A DNA stretch of 57,700 nucleotides. Source: Desulfurococcales archaeon (GTDB lineage: Archaea; Thermoproteota; Thermoprotei_A; Sulfolobales; Acidilobaceae). The notes under the pieces were generated by a model that was not told the origin of the DNA, searched no databases, and saw nothing but the letters and a program-made list of their open reading frames with translations. The translations under genes and the position numbers were made by a program. Shown one piece after another: positions 40,161 to 49,288 of this stretch; the stretch's first letter is position 1, and each line of letters opens with the position of its first letter. The DNA lies in assembly GCA_015521115.1 (NCBI GenBank), contig WAOT01000035.1, forward strand, positions 1 through 57,700, in the 5' to 3' direction.

Positions 40161-40943
40161 CTAATATGTAATATGGGCATGCCCCACACTATATTTTCCG
40201 CGAATCATCCTGAGTAGCTTCCTCCTCTCCCTCCACAGGCCATGTCTCCAGAAGGCCCTAGCCTCTAACAAGATCATCTTAGAAGGGTCTCTCCTACCCA
40301 CAAGCCCCCAGAGGAAGTATGGGTCACGCATTAAAGTAGTATGAGTAATCACCGGTCTCCCAGGCAGGCTAGGTTTTCCGGGAACGTTTATGTTAGCGAC
40401 CTCTAACGGATTATCTACTATGAGTGGCCATGGTACGAGTGTTGAGGCAGGGTTCCTGTATAAGTCGAAAAGTCTCGCCCTCACATTCAGGCGGCACGAG
40501 CTCAACCCTATTCTGAGCGCCCTACTCTGAACATATCCTAACGAGTGAATTGTCCTACCGTCTCCGAGCAGGGTCACGCTATGTCCCCAGTTTATCGAGA
40601 GGAGTTTTCTGAGTGTTGGTGGCCTGATATTTGGGACGTCAACGTTTACATAAAGGATCTTCTCGGCACCTGTTACTCTCCAGACGCTTAGGATCCCGAG
40701 GAGAGGGCCTTTACATGGTAGGCGGGTTTCCTCGTCGAACACCACCATATCGCCAACCGCCCTGGCTAAACTCGTAACAGCCGGGGGAACCCTCCTTGAT
40801 AAGCTCACCGCTACAGTGCTAGCAACCTCTCTCAGCCTATTAGCAATAACCTTGAGTGCCGGGCCCTCCGGGGTTGGAGCTAGGGCTTTCGGGCTCCCAT
40901 AGCGCTTACTCATCCCACCCGCAAGTACAACTCCCACTATCAT
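40161..40943 (-). CDS. MobA-like molybdenum cofactor guanylyltransferase
   Basis: This encodes about 260 aa. GVVLAGGMSKRYGSPKAL is the glycine-rich GTP-binding loop of MobA-type nucleotidyltransferases, and DMVVFDEETRLPCKGPLLGILSVW and ILYVNVDVPNIRP match the family core, including the metal-binding Asp. MobA attaches GMP to molybdopterin to make the bis-MGD used by DMSO-reductase enzymes. The ATG at 40943 sits behind GGGGGGAGG. The C-terminal 100 residues are extended beyond the core. It lies between the NrfD-like and tatA genes, in the same orientation. Confidence 0.75.
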   Translation of the reverse strand: MIVGVVLAGGMSKRYGSPKALAPTPEGPALKVIANRLREVASTVAVSLSRRVPPAVTSLARAVGDMVVFDEETRLPCKGPLLGILSVWRVTGAEKILYVNVDVPNIRPPTLRKLLSINWGHSVTLLGDGRTIHSLGYVQSRALRIGLSSCRLNVRARLFDLYRNPASTLVPWPLIVDNPLEVANINVPGKPSLPGRPVITHTTLMRDPYFLWGLVGRRDPSKMILLEARAFWRHGLWRERRKLLRMIRGKYSVGHAHITY

Positions 40944-41012
40944 AACAGGGTATCCTCCCCCCATAGGATATGAAAGACGCTCTAGAGATTATGGGGTTAG
41001 GTGAAAAACCGG

Positions 41013-41963
41013 TTATAGGAGTGGGGCTGGGATAATCCCAGCCGACAGTATGGCGTACCTTAAGAGGAGGCTGCCGATGAGTACGAGCCATCCTGCTACT
41101 GCACTGACCAATACGATCTTGGCGGACTCCTCGTGGCGGCGGAGAGTGTATCCGAACATTATCATCATTGGAATGATTATGCCTACCAGGATTACGCCTA
41201 CCCAGAAGATCGGGGCTAGGTCACCAGCAACTAGGAGACTCGCACTCTCCCTCTGAGCAGGTGTCCCACCTAGTGCTATGTCTATCATGGCGAAGAGAAG
41301 GATGAGCTCGAAGCCCAGTGTGTAGGTGTCCAGCCTTTGCAGCTCAAGCCTGATCTTGACCGCAGCCTCTAGGAACTCCCTGCTCTTAACCTTGAATAGT
41401 ATGGGGGCTACTATAGCACAATACGCACACAACCCGCAGCTCAGGGCGCTCGCGAGGAAGAGAACCGGCATGAGCGGCTGGTTCCAGAACTCGACTCCCC
41501 GGGCTGCAGCTAGCAGGAATCCCGTATAGAGAGCTGTTGAGACTCCTAGCACGCTCGCCAAAATACCTGTAGGGCCGATTAGGCGCCGGAGGAAGCCCAT
41601 CATTCTAAAGACTGGGATTCGGAGCCAGGAGAGGAAGCCTGCAGCATAGACGCCAGCAACTATTGTGTAAGCGCTAATTATGTATGTGCCTATTGTCATC
41701 CAGCTCGTGAGGTTAAGCCGTGGGCTGGTGAAGAGGGCTAGAACGTTCTGCGGCCTCCCAAGGTCTAGGAGTAGCAGGGCCAGGCCAGCAACCATTGCTA
41801 TGAAGGCTAGCAGGCCACCAGCAGCTCCTAACACCTTATTCCCGTCCCGACGGTAGTAGTAGTATGAGATGGGGACTACTAGGCCGGCAGTCCCCCCAAG
41901 GAAGAGGTAGCCCGCAATAAGCCAGCCCCAGAATTCCTGCCTAACCATAAGCATCTGCTCCAC
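41013..41963 (-). CDS. NrfD/PsrC-type quinone-reactive membrane subunit
   Basis: This 316-aa protein has about nine hydrophobic segments and starts EFWGWLIAGYLFLGGTAGLVVPISYYY, the usual NrfD opening. LGRPQNVLALFTSPRLNLTSWMTIG is also typical. It anchors the enzyme and exchanges electrons with membrane quinols or quinones. It follows the Fe-S subunit by 15 bp, forming the A-B-C order of Psr/Phs/Ttr-type oxidoreductases. Confidence 0.92.
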   Translation of the reverse strand: MEQMLMVRQEFWGWLIAGYLFLGGTAGLVVPISYYYYRRDGNKVLGAAGGLLAFIAMVAGLALLLLDLGRPQNVLALFTSPRLNLTSWMTIGTYIISAYTIVAGVYAAGFLSWLRIPVFRMMGFLRRLIGPTGILASVLGVSTALYTGFLLAAARGVEFWNQPLMPVLFLASALSCGLCAYCAIVAPILFKVKSREFLEAAVKIRLELQRLDTYTLGFELILLFAMIDIALGGTPAQRESASLLVAGDLAPIFWVGVILVGIIIPMMIMFGYTLRRHEESAKIVLVSAVAGWLVLIGSLLLRYAILSAGIIPAPLL

Positions 41964-41978
41964 GGTTCACCACCTCCC

Positions 41979-42548
41979 CTAAGCAGGGGGTATAACAAAG
42001 ACTTTCGGCTTGGTACCCAGCTGGGCACCTATGGGTATGGCCCTTGCTGCCTTGCGTGAGGCTTCGCTGTTGGGGTCATCAAGGTCTCCCCAGATTATGC
42101 TCCCAGTAGGGCATGCTGTCTCACAGGCCGGTCTTAGACCCTTCCTTACCCTGTGGACGCACATGGTACACTTATCTGGGCCTCCGAGAGCCTCGTTAAC
42201 GTATCTTGCATTGTAGGGGCATGCCTCTACACAGTACTTACACCCTATACATAGGGCATAGTCTATCAACACTATGCCATCTTCGGTCTTGAACGTAGCC
42301 CCTGTGGGGCATACGTGTGTGCATGGTGCATCCTCACAGTGCATGCATGTATGGTGCAAGGGGATCCTGGCAATGGCGGGGAATAGGCCCTTCTCGACTA
42401 TGATAATATCTCTTCTTCCACCGAGTGGGACTTCCGCATCGGGAGAGATAGTTTTCAGCTGTGGCGTGTTCTCCTCGCTGCAGGCGGCGACACACGCACC
42501 GCACCCTATGCAGCTCCTCAGGTCTATTACGAAACCGTATCTAACCAT
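41979..42548 (-). CDS. 4Fe-4S electron-transfer subunit (PsrB/NrfC type)
   Basis: This 189-aa subunit carries four cysteine sets, CIGCGACVAACSEEN, CMHCEDAPCTHVCP, CIGCKYCVEACP, and CTMCVHRVRKGLRPACETACP, the standard four-cluster pattern. It links the molybdopterin subunit to the NrfD membrane subunit. It has no Tat signal, so it would travel attached to the catalytic subunit. It starts six bases after the catalytic stop. Confidence 0.94.
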   Translation of the reverse strand: MVRYGFVIDLRSCIGCGACVAACSEENTPQLKTISPDAEVPLGGRRDIIIVEKGLFPAIARIPLHHTCMHCEDAPCTHVCPTGATFKTEDGIVLIDYALCIGCKYCVEACPYNARYVNEALGGPDKCTMCVHRVRKGLRPACETACPTGSIIWGDLDDPNSEASRKAARAIPIGAQLGTKPKVFVIPPA

Positions 42549-42554
42549 CCCCTA

Positions 42555-45116
42555 TCACCCCCCAATCCTGACGACCCGGACAATAACGTCTTGGTCTGCA
42601 CTACTGGCCGAGGGGTCTTCATAGTTGAGTAGCACGGGTTTGATGACGCTATCCCCTCCGAGAGGGCCAAACGCGTAGCTGCTCATGAACTTGCTCAGCT
42701 GTCCCGTCCCGTGTGGGACGAAGATCACGTCTGGCATGACCGCCTCTGTAACGTGAACGTTAGCCTTAAGCTTGAACTTTGGCATGTGGACTATACGGTT
42801 AGGATCGAAGGCCCTAACGGACTCTATGATTATGACGTCCCCCTCCCCTATACCGAGTCTACGCGCCCTTGCGGGGTGTATCCATACCTTATCGGCATGG
42901 TGCTTCTCAAGGAACTTGCGTAGCCATACATTGTTGACTGTCTTGGAGTGCCTGTTCATGCTGAACACGCTTGTTACTAGGACGAACTCGTCCTCTCCGA
43001 GCATGGTATAGGTGTAGGAGTCCCTCCACTTGGGGAGCGGGTCGTAGCCGTTCTCTGATAGTTCTGTTGGGAGTATCTCGATCCTACCGCTGGGTGTTTT
43101 CAGCTTAGTGAGGTCTTTGGGCTTGAATGGCTGTGTTATTACCTTCTCCTTTTGAAGCTGTTCTAGTGTGACGCTGGTTCCAAGCTTCTTATTGTACTCT
43201 TCGAGCATCTTTTGGATGGCTTCTTCGCCGCTGATAAGGAAGTACTCGGGGAAGTACTCAGACTCGAGGGTCTCCCTAGGTATGCCGAGCTTCTCGCCAA
43301 TGCGGTAAGCGAGCTCACGGGTTATCCACTTCTCACTCTTAGGTTCAGGGTAGATCGGCGGGATACGGTCTGCCCAGTGTATCCTATAAGTGAGGTCGAA
43401 GCTCTTACTGAAACCTATCGTAGGTGACCCCTCAAGGAATGTGGTCTCCGGTAGTACATAGTCGCTAAGGGCTGCCATCTCGTCAGGATATATGTTAACG
43501 TTTACAACAATGCCATTATTATCCTCTACTACATGTCTTATGGCTGCCTCAACGAGATCGTAGTCGGGGAAGGCCTGTAGTCCCTGTCCCCAGACTATAA
43601 CAACCTTCACCGGGTAAGGGTGATCGTTCAGGATATTGTACCACACCTTCTGATATACGCCCTCTTTCGCGTGCTTACTGTAAACGGGGAATTTCTCCCT
43701 CTCATCGACGGTCTTACCCTTATATTCGTCGGGGATGGGGTAGATCTCTGAGAAGCTCTTCTTGGCCTTTTTACTTATCGCCTTGGAGATGAACTTTGCA
43801 TTCCTCATGAAGAGCCATCCGCCAGCCCGCTCCACGTTTCCGGTTATTGCCATTATTATCCCTATGACCTTGTACGACTCGACGCCCTGCGACCGATTGG
43901 GGCCTGTGCCGCCACTCCTCTTCCAGTGTGGTATGCTCGCTGGCTTCACATTGGCTAGCTTCCAGGCGACCTCGCGTATCTTATCAGCTGGGACACCGCT
44001 GACCTGCTCAGCCCATTCTGGCGTGTAATCCTTGACCCTCTCCTTTATCAGCTTGAACGCGGTTGCGACTTGTTGCCCTCCTATTTCTCCCTCCCACTCT
44101 AGGGCCGGGCTTTTGGCTGACTGTAGGGGAACTACGCCTCCAATAGCCTCATCGTATACTAGTAGGTTACCGTTGCTGTCCTTGATGTAGGTCATTTTCT
44201 CCTTGTCAACGAGTATGGGGCCGTTCGTGTATCGGATTGTGAACTCCTCATCATACATGTCATTGTATATTATGGTGTGGAGTATTGCAAGTAGAACGGC
44301 TAGATCCGTGCCAGGCTTAATAGGTATCCACTCAGTGGCCTTGTTGGCCGTCTCAGAGAGTCTCGGCTCAAAAACTATGAGCTCGGCTCCTCTCCTCTTC
44401 GCCTCCGCGAACATCCAAGGGAACGGGTTCTTACTCTTCCCCGCTCCCTGGTCGAACCCGAAGCTTACTATGAGCTTACTGTTGGCCATGTCAGCGTTCG
44501 GTATCCCACCGTACATGGGTTTCAATGTTACATCCCATGTGCTGTGACACGTTGTATGATGCTTCACTACGTTAGGAGTCCCTATGAGGCTTGCTAGCGC
44601 CTTCCCCCTTCCGTGGCCAATGAATACGATGCTCTGGGGCCCCCACGTCTTAACGGCCTCAACGATCTTCTCAGCTATTGCGTCGAGGGCTTCATCCCAT
44701 GAGACCTCAGTCCATCCCGGATCCTTCACTCCGAGAACCTCGCCGTTGGGCCCCCTCTCAAACCCCCTGTCGGGGTTTGTCCTTTTGAGCGGCTTCCGCA
44801 GCCTATCGGGATCATAAAGGATGAGGTGGCTCGTCTTCCCCTTCACACAGGGTGTCCCGTGGGAGACCCAGTCCTTAGGGTCACCTTCTATCTTGTAGAG
44901 GACTCCTTCACTGTTGACGTAACCTTTGAGTACACAGCCCCCACCACATATGCGGCACACAAAGTATCTGACCTGATCCTTCGGCTTACCCGCCTGCTCT
45001 AGAACCTGCTTCTCCTTTAGCAGGAACGTCTTAACACTAGCGCCACTAACAGCTGTTGCAGTAGCGGCCGCAAGGGTGGCCTTTATGAACTCTCTACGTG
45101 TAAGCCGGAGAGGCAA
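42555..45116 (-). CDS. Tat-exported molybdopterin oxidoreductase catalytic subunit
   Basis: This encodes 853 aa from TTG 45116, directly before LPLRLTRREFIKATLAAATATAVSGA, a twin-Arg signal. A 4Fe-4S set follows: CRICGGGC...TPCVKGK. The molybdenum-ligand region reads HHTTCHSTWDV, implying Cys as ligand, as in polysulfide, thiosulfate, tetrathionate and arsenate reductases. C-terminal PEKSEKWIT and PHGTG blocks bind the two MGDs. Which oxyanion or sulfur compound it reduces cannot be decided here. The frame extends to 45206, but the longer form would bury the Tat motif. Confidence 0.88.
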   Translation of the reverse strand: MPLRLTRREFIKATLAAATATAVSGASVKTFLLKEKQVLEQAGKPKDQVRYFVCRICGGGCVLKGYVNSEGVLYKIEGDPKDWVSHGTPCVKGKTSHLILYDPDRLRKPLKRTNPDRGFERGPNGEVLGVKDPGWTEVSWDEALDAIAEKIVEAVKTWGPQSIVFIGHGRGKALASLIGTPNVVKHHTTCHSTWDVTLKPMYGGIPNADMANSKLIVSFGFDQGAGKSKNPFPWMFAEAKRRGAELIVFEPRLSETANKATEWIPIKPGTDLAVLLAILHTIIYNDMYDEEFTIRYTNGPILVDKEKMTYIKDSNGNLLVYDEAIGGVVPLQSAKSPALEWEGEIGGQQVATAFKLIKERVKDYTPEWAEQVSGVPADKIREVAWKLANVKPASIPHWKRSGGTGPNRSQGVESYKVIGIIMAITGNVERAGGWLFMRNAKFISKAISKKAKKSFSEIYPIPDEYKGKTVDEREKFPVYSKHAKEGVYQKVWYNILNDHPYPVKVVIVWGQGLQAFPDYDLVEAAIRHVVEDNNGIVVNVNIYPDEMAALSDYVLPETTFLEGSPTIGFSKSFDLTYRIHWADRIPPIYPEPKSEKWITRELAYRIGEKLGIPRETLESEYFPEYFLISGEEAIQKMLEEYNKKLGTSVTLEQLQKEKVITQPFKPKDLTKLKTPSGRIEILPTELSENGYDPLPKWRDSYTYTMLGEDEFVLVTSVFSMNRHSKTVNNVWLRKFLEKHHADKVWIHPARARRLGIGEGDVIIIESVRAFDPNRIVHMPKFKLKANVHVTEAVMPDVIFVPHGTGQLSKFMSSYAFGPLGGDSVIKPVLLNYEDPSASSADQDVIVRVVRIGG

Positions 45117-45149
45117 TCCTTGGCCACCCCCATCTGTAGAGAGGGAAAT

Positions 45150-45194
45150 TCCGATATATAGATTTATGAGGACATGTATACATATATCATAACA
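45150..45194. promoter_or_regulatory. Divergent promoter region of molybdoenzyme and TorD genes
   Basis: The stretch GATATATAGATTTATGAG plus TACATATATCATAAC contains TATA-like elements usable on both strands, within the 136 bp between the molybdoenzyme start (45116, minus) and the chaperone start (45253, plus). Shared regulation of enzyme and chaperone is plausible. Confidence 0.45.
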
Positions 45195-45252
45195 CTTCCA
45201 ACCCAATTAGGGGGAGATTACTTGTTAGATAACGCATGAGCGGTGAGTAGGT

Positions 45253-45804
45253 ATGTTAAAGGGCTGCCTACTACTCCTCTCCAACGCCTCATTGAGAGGA
45301 GCGGAGCTCATAGACGGAAGACCTAGGGGGTCAAAAGGGGGAGAGGCGGTATGCGCCTTACCTAAGTGCTCAAACCCGCCCAGAGTGGAAGTGGTAGAGG
45401 GATGGGATCTGGAGAGAGTCAGACTGTTTATAGCCAAGCCCGGTGGCCCGGCTTGTCCCCCATATCAATCCCACTATGAGAGCCCCCACGGCTTCCTCGG
45501 CGACGAACACATCCTCACGAGCCTAAGGAGTATTCTAGATATACTCGGAGTTGAGCTGGATAAAGACCGTGAAGGGTTTGAGGATGCAGCTCCAGCGATT
45601 TTAGAAGCTATCTCATTAAGCGCGTTACTCGCAGCATCAGGGGATAGGAGGGGGATAAACGCTCTTAGAATGTTAAGGGACAGCCACATATCATGGCTCC
45701 CTAAAATGGCGGTTTGCATTAGAACACGCTCGGATCATCCTACAGCACAGAGTCTAGCAATGCTACTGGAGTGGGTTGCGGATTGTGTGAAAAATATTGT
45801 ATAG
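45253..45804 (+). CDS. TorD/NarJ-type molybdoenzyme chaperone
   Basis: This 183-aa, mainly helical protein contains PPYQSHYES (about 75), close to the YEPYE-like motif of TorD family members, and a His-Asp-WLP motif (about 148). Such chaperones bind the Tat signal and hold the apo-enzyme until cofactor is loaded. Divergent position next to the molybdoenzyme supports the call. The first 55 residues are less typical (Cys-containing ALPKCSNPP). It ends eight bases before the qNOR gene (convergent). Confidence 0.75.
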   Translation: MLKGCLLLLSNASLRGAELIDGRPRGSKGGEAVCALPKCSNPPRVEVVEGWDLERVRLFIAKPGGPACPPYQSHYESPHGFLGDEHILTSLRSILDILGVELDKDREGFEDAAPAILEAISLSALLAASGDRRGINALRMLRDSHISWLPKMAVCIRTRSDHPTAQSLAMLLEWVADCVKNIV

Positions 45805-45812
45805 GGTTGGGG

Positions 45813-47960
45813 CTATTTGGTTCCACTCTTTAGGAAGCCTACTACAACATAGTAGATGATGTAGAGCAGTGCTAGTCCGGCTATAACATCTCCTATAAGC
45901 CTTGCCCAGATGGCCTTAACTATGAAGTCCTGCGTCCATATGCCGGCTAGTTGCCCGTCTGGTGTAACGAGGCTCTTAATATACCAGTATCCGAGCTGTG
46001 CCCCTTTGCTGAACTGGGCGTACATTAGTACTGCGAGGCTTAGGAGTACCTGGAGGTAGAAGCCTCCAGCTGCTGCTACTATAGCTTTCCTTATACTTGG
46101 AAGCTTGTTGAGTGGTAGCGCGCCGCTTAGTGTGAATGCTATCACCCACATTAGAATTGATGGGACTCCATATGCGAGTGGCATTGCTAGGTGGGCGTGA
46201 ACCATTGTCGCCTGGCTCCCGTGTAGGTAGTAGTTTACGACAGGCATGTTTATGAGCCCTGCTCCAAATGCCACGACACCGATCGCGCCGCCTAGTGCTG
46301 CTACTAGTGTGAATGTGAGTATTGTCTTCTGTATCTCATTCTTTATCTCTCCCTTCCTCCAGAGGACTATTGCATACGCTATCACGAACCCTATAGGTAG
46401 CACCTCTAGAGTGCTGAGTGCCGCTCCAAGGTACATCCAGAAGGTCGGCTGGCCTCCCCAATAGTAGTGGTGTGCTGTCCCTATCATGCCCGTCCCTATC
46501 TCAAGGGTCGCGTCGAGTCCTGCCACAGCTACGGCTAGCCTTGGTGGTACTAGGCCAACTACTACTAGGAGTATTAGGAGTATCGGTATTACTATAGCGG
46601 GCCAGAAGCCCTCTACGAAGGCGTGGATTGTTATCCACCTGAAGTACTCGTCCATTGTGAAGTGGGAGAAGGGCCTCACGACGGGTAGCGCACCTATAAA
46701 TGCGCCGAATGCTGTGCCTCCCAGGCCTATCGCTAGGATCTTGAGGAGGCTGTTGAAGGGGTACTGGTTCTGCCCGGCTATCTTGTACGTTGCTATTGCG
46801 AGGTAGCCTACGAGGCCAGCAATTAGCAGGAGCCATAGGGTGCCTGCGCTGACCACAGGCCTGCCCTGGCTCCCTACAATGAACCACCATGGGTCTGGGA
46901 TCTTGCCTAGGTAGCTGGCCCACAGTCCTAGCAGTGCGAGTACAGCGACAAGGCCTCCCGCTAGGAGGATGGTCATCGCCTGCCCCTTGCTGATCTTGAG
47001 GCCGAAGTAGGGGAGTGCGAAGAGGGCGAAGCTCACCCATGTGACTGCTATCCAAAGTATTGCTAGGTTGTAGTGTAGGCCTCTGGCGACATTGAAGGGC
47101 AGGATATGCGTGAGATCAACCCCTCCGTACAGGCTTGGCTCGGCGTAGAGGTGCATCATATAGCCTCCGAGGAGGCCCTGCACGAAGAGGCCCAGGGCGG
47201 CGAGAGCCATGCCTAGGAGAGCCACCTTCTGGGCAGGGCTTGGCGGTGGGAGCTCAACGGTAATCCTCTCATCACGCCAGTAGTCTAGGAACTTTATGAT
47301 TATGTATCCCGCTATCGGCATTATCACGAGCAGGAGGAGGAATATGGTCACCCATGTGGCTTTCACAGCGTCGAAGGACTGCTCCACTAGGCCTGGAGTG
47401 TAGGGGAACCCGTTGGTATACCCCTCAATCGCTATAAGACCAGACCATATGAAGTATGCCGTAACCTTGCTGACGTCGTCCTTGCTAAGTAGCTTGTCGA
47501 GGGCAAGTCTGTCATTCGTGTAGTTGTCAGTCCATAGGTTCCAGAGGAATTCCTCGTACTTAGTGTATGCGTATGCAACCGACTTGTTAACTACGAACAG
47601 TTTACCGTCAGGGCTGATTTCTACTATGTTATCCTTAGAGACCCCCATGCTATCGGCTTCATCTTTTATGAATTTCAATCCGTAAGCTGTATAGTCGATG
47701 CCGAAATAGCCTCCAAACCCCAGCAGGCTACCGTAGTCTTGTATTCCGTATCGCTGGACTATCCTCTTACCCTCAATTATATCCTCCTTGGTGAAGAGTA
47801 CCGTGCCGTCGTCAGTCTGCACCTTATCGGGAAGCGGGGGGAGGTGCTGGAAGGTATAGGCGGCAGCGGCGAAATATATGACGTAGACGAGTATGGCGGT
47901 AGCGAGCACTAGGAGCGTCCACCCGTTCCTGCCATTTGAAGCCACAGACGAACACCCCAC
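45813..47960 (-). CDS. norZ: Quinol-dependent nitric oxide reductase (qNOR)
   Basis: This encodes 715 aa, single-chain, of the haem-copper oxidase superfamily, which reduces 2 NO to N2O using quinol. An N-terminal extracytoplasmic fused cytochrome-c-like domain without haem (residues about 40-200) leads into about 14 transmembrane helices. Catalytic His are seen in GLHYNLAIL, IHAFVEGF (His-x3-Glu of the FeB site), GTAHHYYWGG and MVHAHLAMP. Length and the fusion mark qNOR rather than cNOR. It is divergent from a Cys-containing regulator; GTTAACC repeats overlap its expected transcript start. It ends next to TorD. Confidence 0.95.
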   Translation of the reverse strand: MGCSSVASNGRNGWTLLVLATAILVYVIYFAAAAYTFQHLPPLPDKVQTDDGTVLFTKEDIIEGKRIVQRYGIQDYGSLLGFGGYFGIDYTAYGLKFIKDEADSMGVSKDNIVEISPDGKLFVVNKSVAYAYTKYEEFLWNLWTDNYTNDRLALDKLLSKDDVSKVTAYFIWSGLIAIEGYTNGFPYTPGLVEQSFDAVKATWVTIFLLLLVIMPIAGYIIIKFLDYWRDERITVELPPPSPAQKVALLGMALAALGLFVQGLLGGYMMHLYAEPSLYGGVDLTHILPFNVARGLHYNLAILWIAVTWVSFALFALPYFGLKISKGQAMTILLAGGLVAVLALLGLWASYLGKIPDPWWFIVGSQGRPVVSAGTLWLLLIAGLVGYLAIATYKIAGQNQYPFNSLLKILAIGLGGTAFGAFIGALPVVRPFSHFTMDEYFRWITIHAFVEGFWPAIVIPILLILLVVVGLVPPRLAVAVAGLDATLEIGTGMIGTAHHYYWGGQPTFWMYLGAALSTLEVLPIGFVIAYAIVLWRKGEIKNEIQKTILTFTLVAALGGAIGVVAFGAGLINMPVVNYYLHGSQATMVHAHLAMPLAYGVPSILMWVIAFTLSGALPLNKLPSIRKAIVAAAGGFYLQVLLSLAVLMYAQFSKGAQLGYWYIKSLVTPDGQLAGIWTQDFIVKAIWARLIGDVIAGLALLYIIYYVVVGFLKSGTK

Positions 47961-48022
47961 CGTCTGCCTCCACTTTTCTGAGGATAGGATACTATGGTGG
48001 AGATGCTCCTAGAAGGGCTTCT

Positions 48023-48066
48023 GTTAACCAGGTTAACCTTCCACGGTTAAACTATCATATATATCT
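48023..48066. promoter_or_regulatory. qNOR operator: GTTAACC/GGTTAACC/GGTTAAAC repeats by a TATA box
   Basis: GTTAACC (48023-48029), GGTTAACC (48031-48038) and GGTTAAAC (48045-48052) stand in a 30-bp block. On the minus strand the TATA-like ATATATATG lies at about 48055-48064, so the repeats span the predicted qNOR transcript start. A further GTTAAC lies near 48090. The arrangement suits a repressor. The regulator gene at 48151 starts in the opposite direction about 90 bp away. Confidence 0.6.
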
Positions 48067-48150
48067 CCTCCTATATTAGTGGGGAGCGCGTTAACTACAC
48101 TTGCCCGGCTAGAGATCGTGGCGGGGATAGACCGGTAGGGGGAAGGTTTT

Positions 48151-48642
48151 GTGAGGCTCCTAGAGGTCGTAATGAAACAGTGTAAGCGGCTAAGGGAACT
48201 AGGCCCAGACGAATACCTTGGGACTAGTATCAAGAGGTGCCCCCTGAGGATCGAGCATGTGGTTGTAAAGGGGCACCGGGTTGAGAGGCTGACAATGCCC
48301 TGCAGCAAGTGCGTATTAGCTAAACTCTACCGGTCAACATACCTCATCGGAACCCCCACATTAACTAGTGAAGGGGAGATAAGGTTCATTGTAGTAGAAA
48401 ACCGCGCTGTCCGGAAAATATTCCAAGAACACAAGGAAGATCTTGTGTCGGTCAAGCAAGTTGATCCCCGACAGGTCTACCTCACTCCCAGGCAGAGGCA
48501 AGTACTAGCACTACTAGCCAGTGGCGAGGCATCAAACATATCGCAAGTAAGCAGGCACCTGAATATTTCAAAGCCTGCAGCCCTTAAACTGGTAAGAAAC
48601 GCCCTCCGCAAGCTAGCACGCAAATACATGCATATAGAATAG
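48151..48642 (+). CDS. HTH regulator with N-terminal cysteines, candidate NO-response regulator
   Basis: This 163-aa protein has a C-terminal helix-turn-helix: LTPRQRQVLALLASGEASNISQVSRHLNISKPAALKLVRNALRKLA (about 109-157), of the sigma-4/LuxR/Bat kind. The N-terminal half contains C11, C30, C51 and C54 (PCSKC), enough to hold a metal or Fe-S centre, the sort of group NO attacks. It is divergent from qNOR and shares its repeat-rich promoter. GTG start behind GGGGGAAGG. Role is inferred from position. Confidence 0.6.
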   Translation: MRLLEVVMKQCKRLRELGPDEYLGTSIKRCPLRIEHVVVKGHRVERLTMPCSKCVLAKLYRSTYLIGTPTLTSEGEIRFIVVENRAVRKIFQEHKEDLVSVKQVDPRQVYLTPRQRQVLALLASGEASNISQVSRHLNISKPAALKLVRNALRKLARKYMHIE

Positions 48643-48714
48643 AGTAGTCCGATCCCCCGGGTTAAGATAACATAAGACCCTTAAGATCCCCAGGGCCCTA
48701 ATAAGGAGGTAGAT

Positions 48715-49245
48715 GTGACTAGTAGAATCGTCTACACCATTGGCCATTCAAACAGGAGCCTCGAGGAGTTCTTAGACATTATTAAGAAGTATAGAATAGA
48801 GGTAGTAGTCGACGTAAGGAGGTGGCCCAAGAGCAGGAAGTACCCTCGCTTCAACCGCCAGACCCTTGAGGAAGAGCTTGAGCGGCACGGCATCACATAC
48901 GTTTGGATGGGGGACACTCTGGGAGGGTATAGGAGGCCGTCCCAAGAAGATCTCAAGCCCAAATGCTTTAAGAGCCCCGGATTCCAGGCATATGCCAGAT
49001 ACCTTACAACAAGCCCTCAAGCTAGAAAGGCGTTAGAGGATCTCGCCTCTATAGTGGAATCCCGTTTAGTAGCAGTAATGTGTGCTGAACGCTTCCCTTG
49101 GAGATGCCATAGGAAGCTAATTAGTGACTGGTTAACGGTTAGGGGGTTCACGGTACTTCACATAATAGACACCGGCCACCTCGTGGAGCACAGGCTAACA
49201 AGGTGTGCAAGAGTCGTCAATGGTGAGCTAACCTACATCTTCTAG
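48715..49245 (+). CDS. DUF488 family protein
   Basis: This 176-aa protein has the DUF488 pattern: VYTIGHSNRSLEEFLDIIKKYRIEVVVDVRRWPKSRKYPRFN, GITYVWMGDTLGG, and VAVMCAERFPWRCHRKLISDWL. The Cys/His set (MCAE...RCHR) is conserved in the family; function is not known. GTG start behind GGAGG. It is downstream of the HTH regulator on the same strand, 72 bp away. Confidence 0.92.
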   Translation: MTSRIVYTIGHSNRSLEEFLDIIKKYRIEVVVDVRRWPKSRKYPRFNRQTLEEELERHGITYVWMGDTLGGYRRPSQEDLKPKCFKSPGFQAYARYLTTSPQARKALEDLASIVESRLVAVMCAERFPWRCHRKLISDWLTVRGFTVLHIIDTGHLVEHRLTRCARVVNGELTYIF

Positions 49246-49288
49246 AGCTTCCACGAACCCATTTTTGGGATAATATAATTTAAACCTC

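Noticed and set aside
45117-45206. Longer N-terminus of the molybdoenzyme
   Set aside because: It covers promoter-like AT-rich DNA and would place the Tat motif in the interior; TTG 45116 puts it at the N-terminus.
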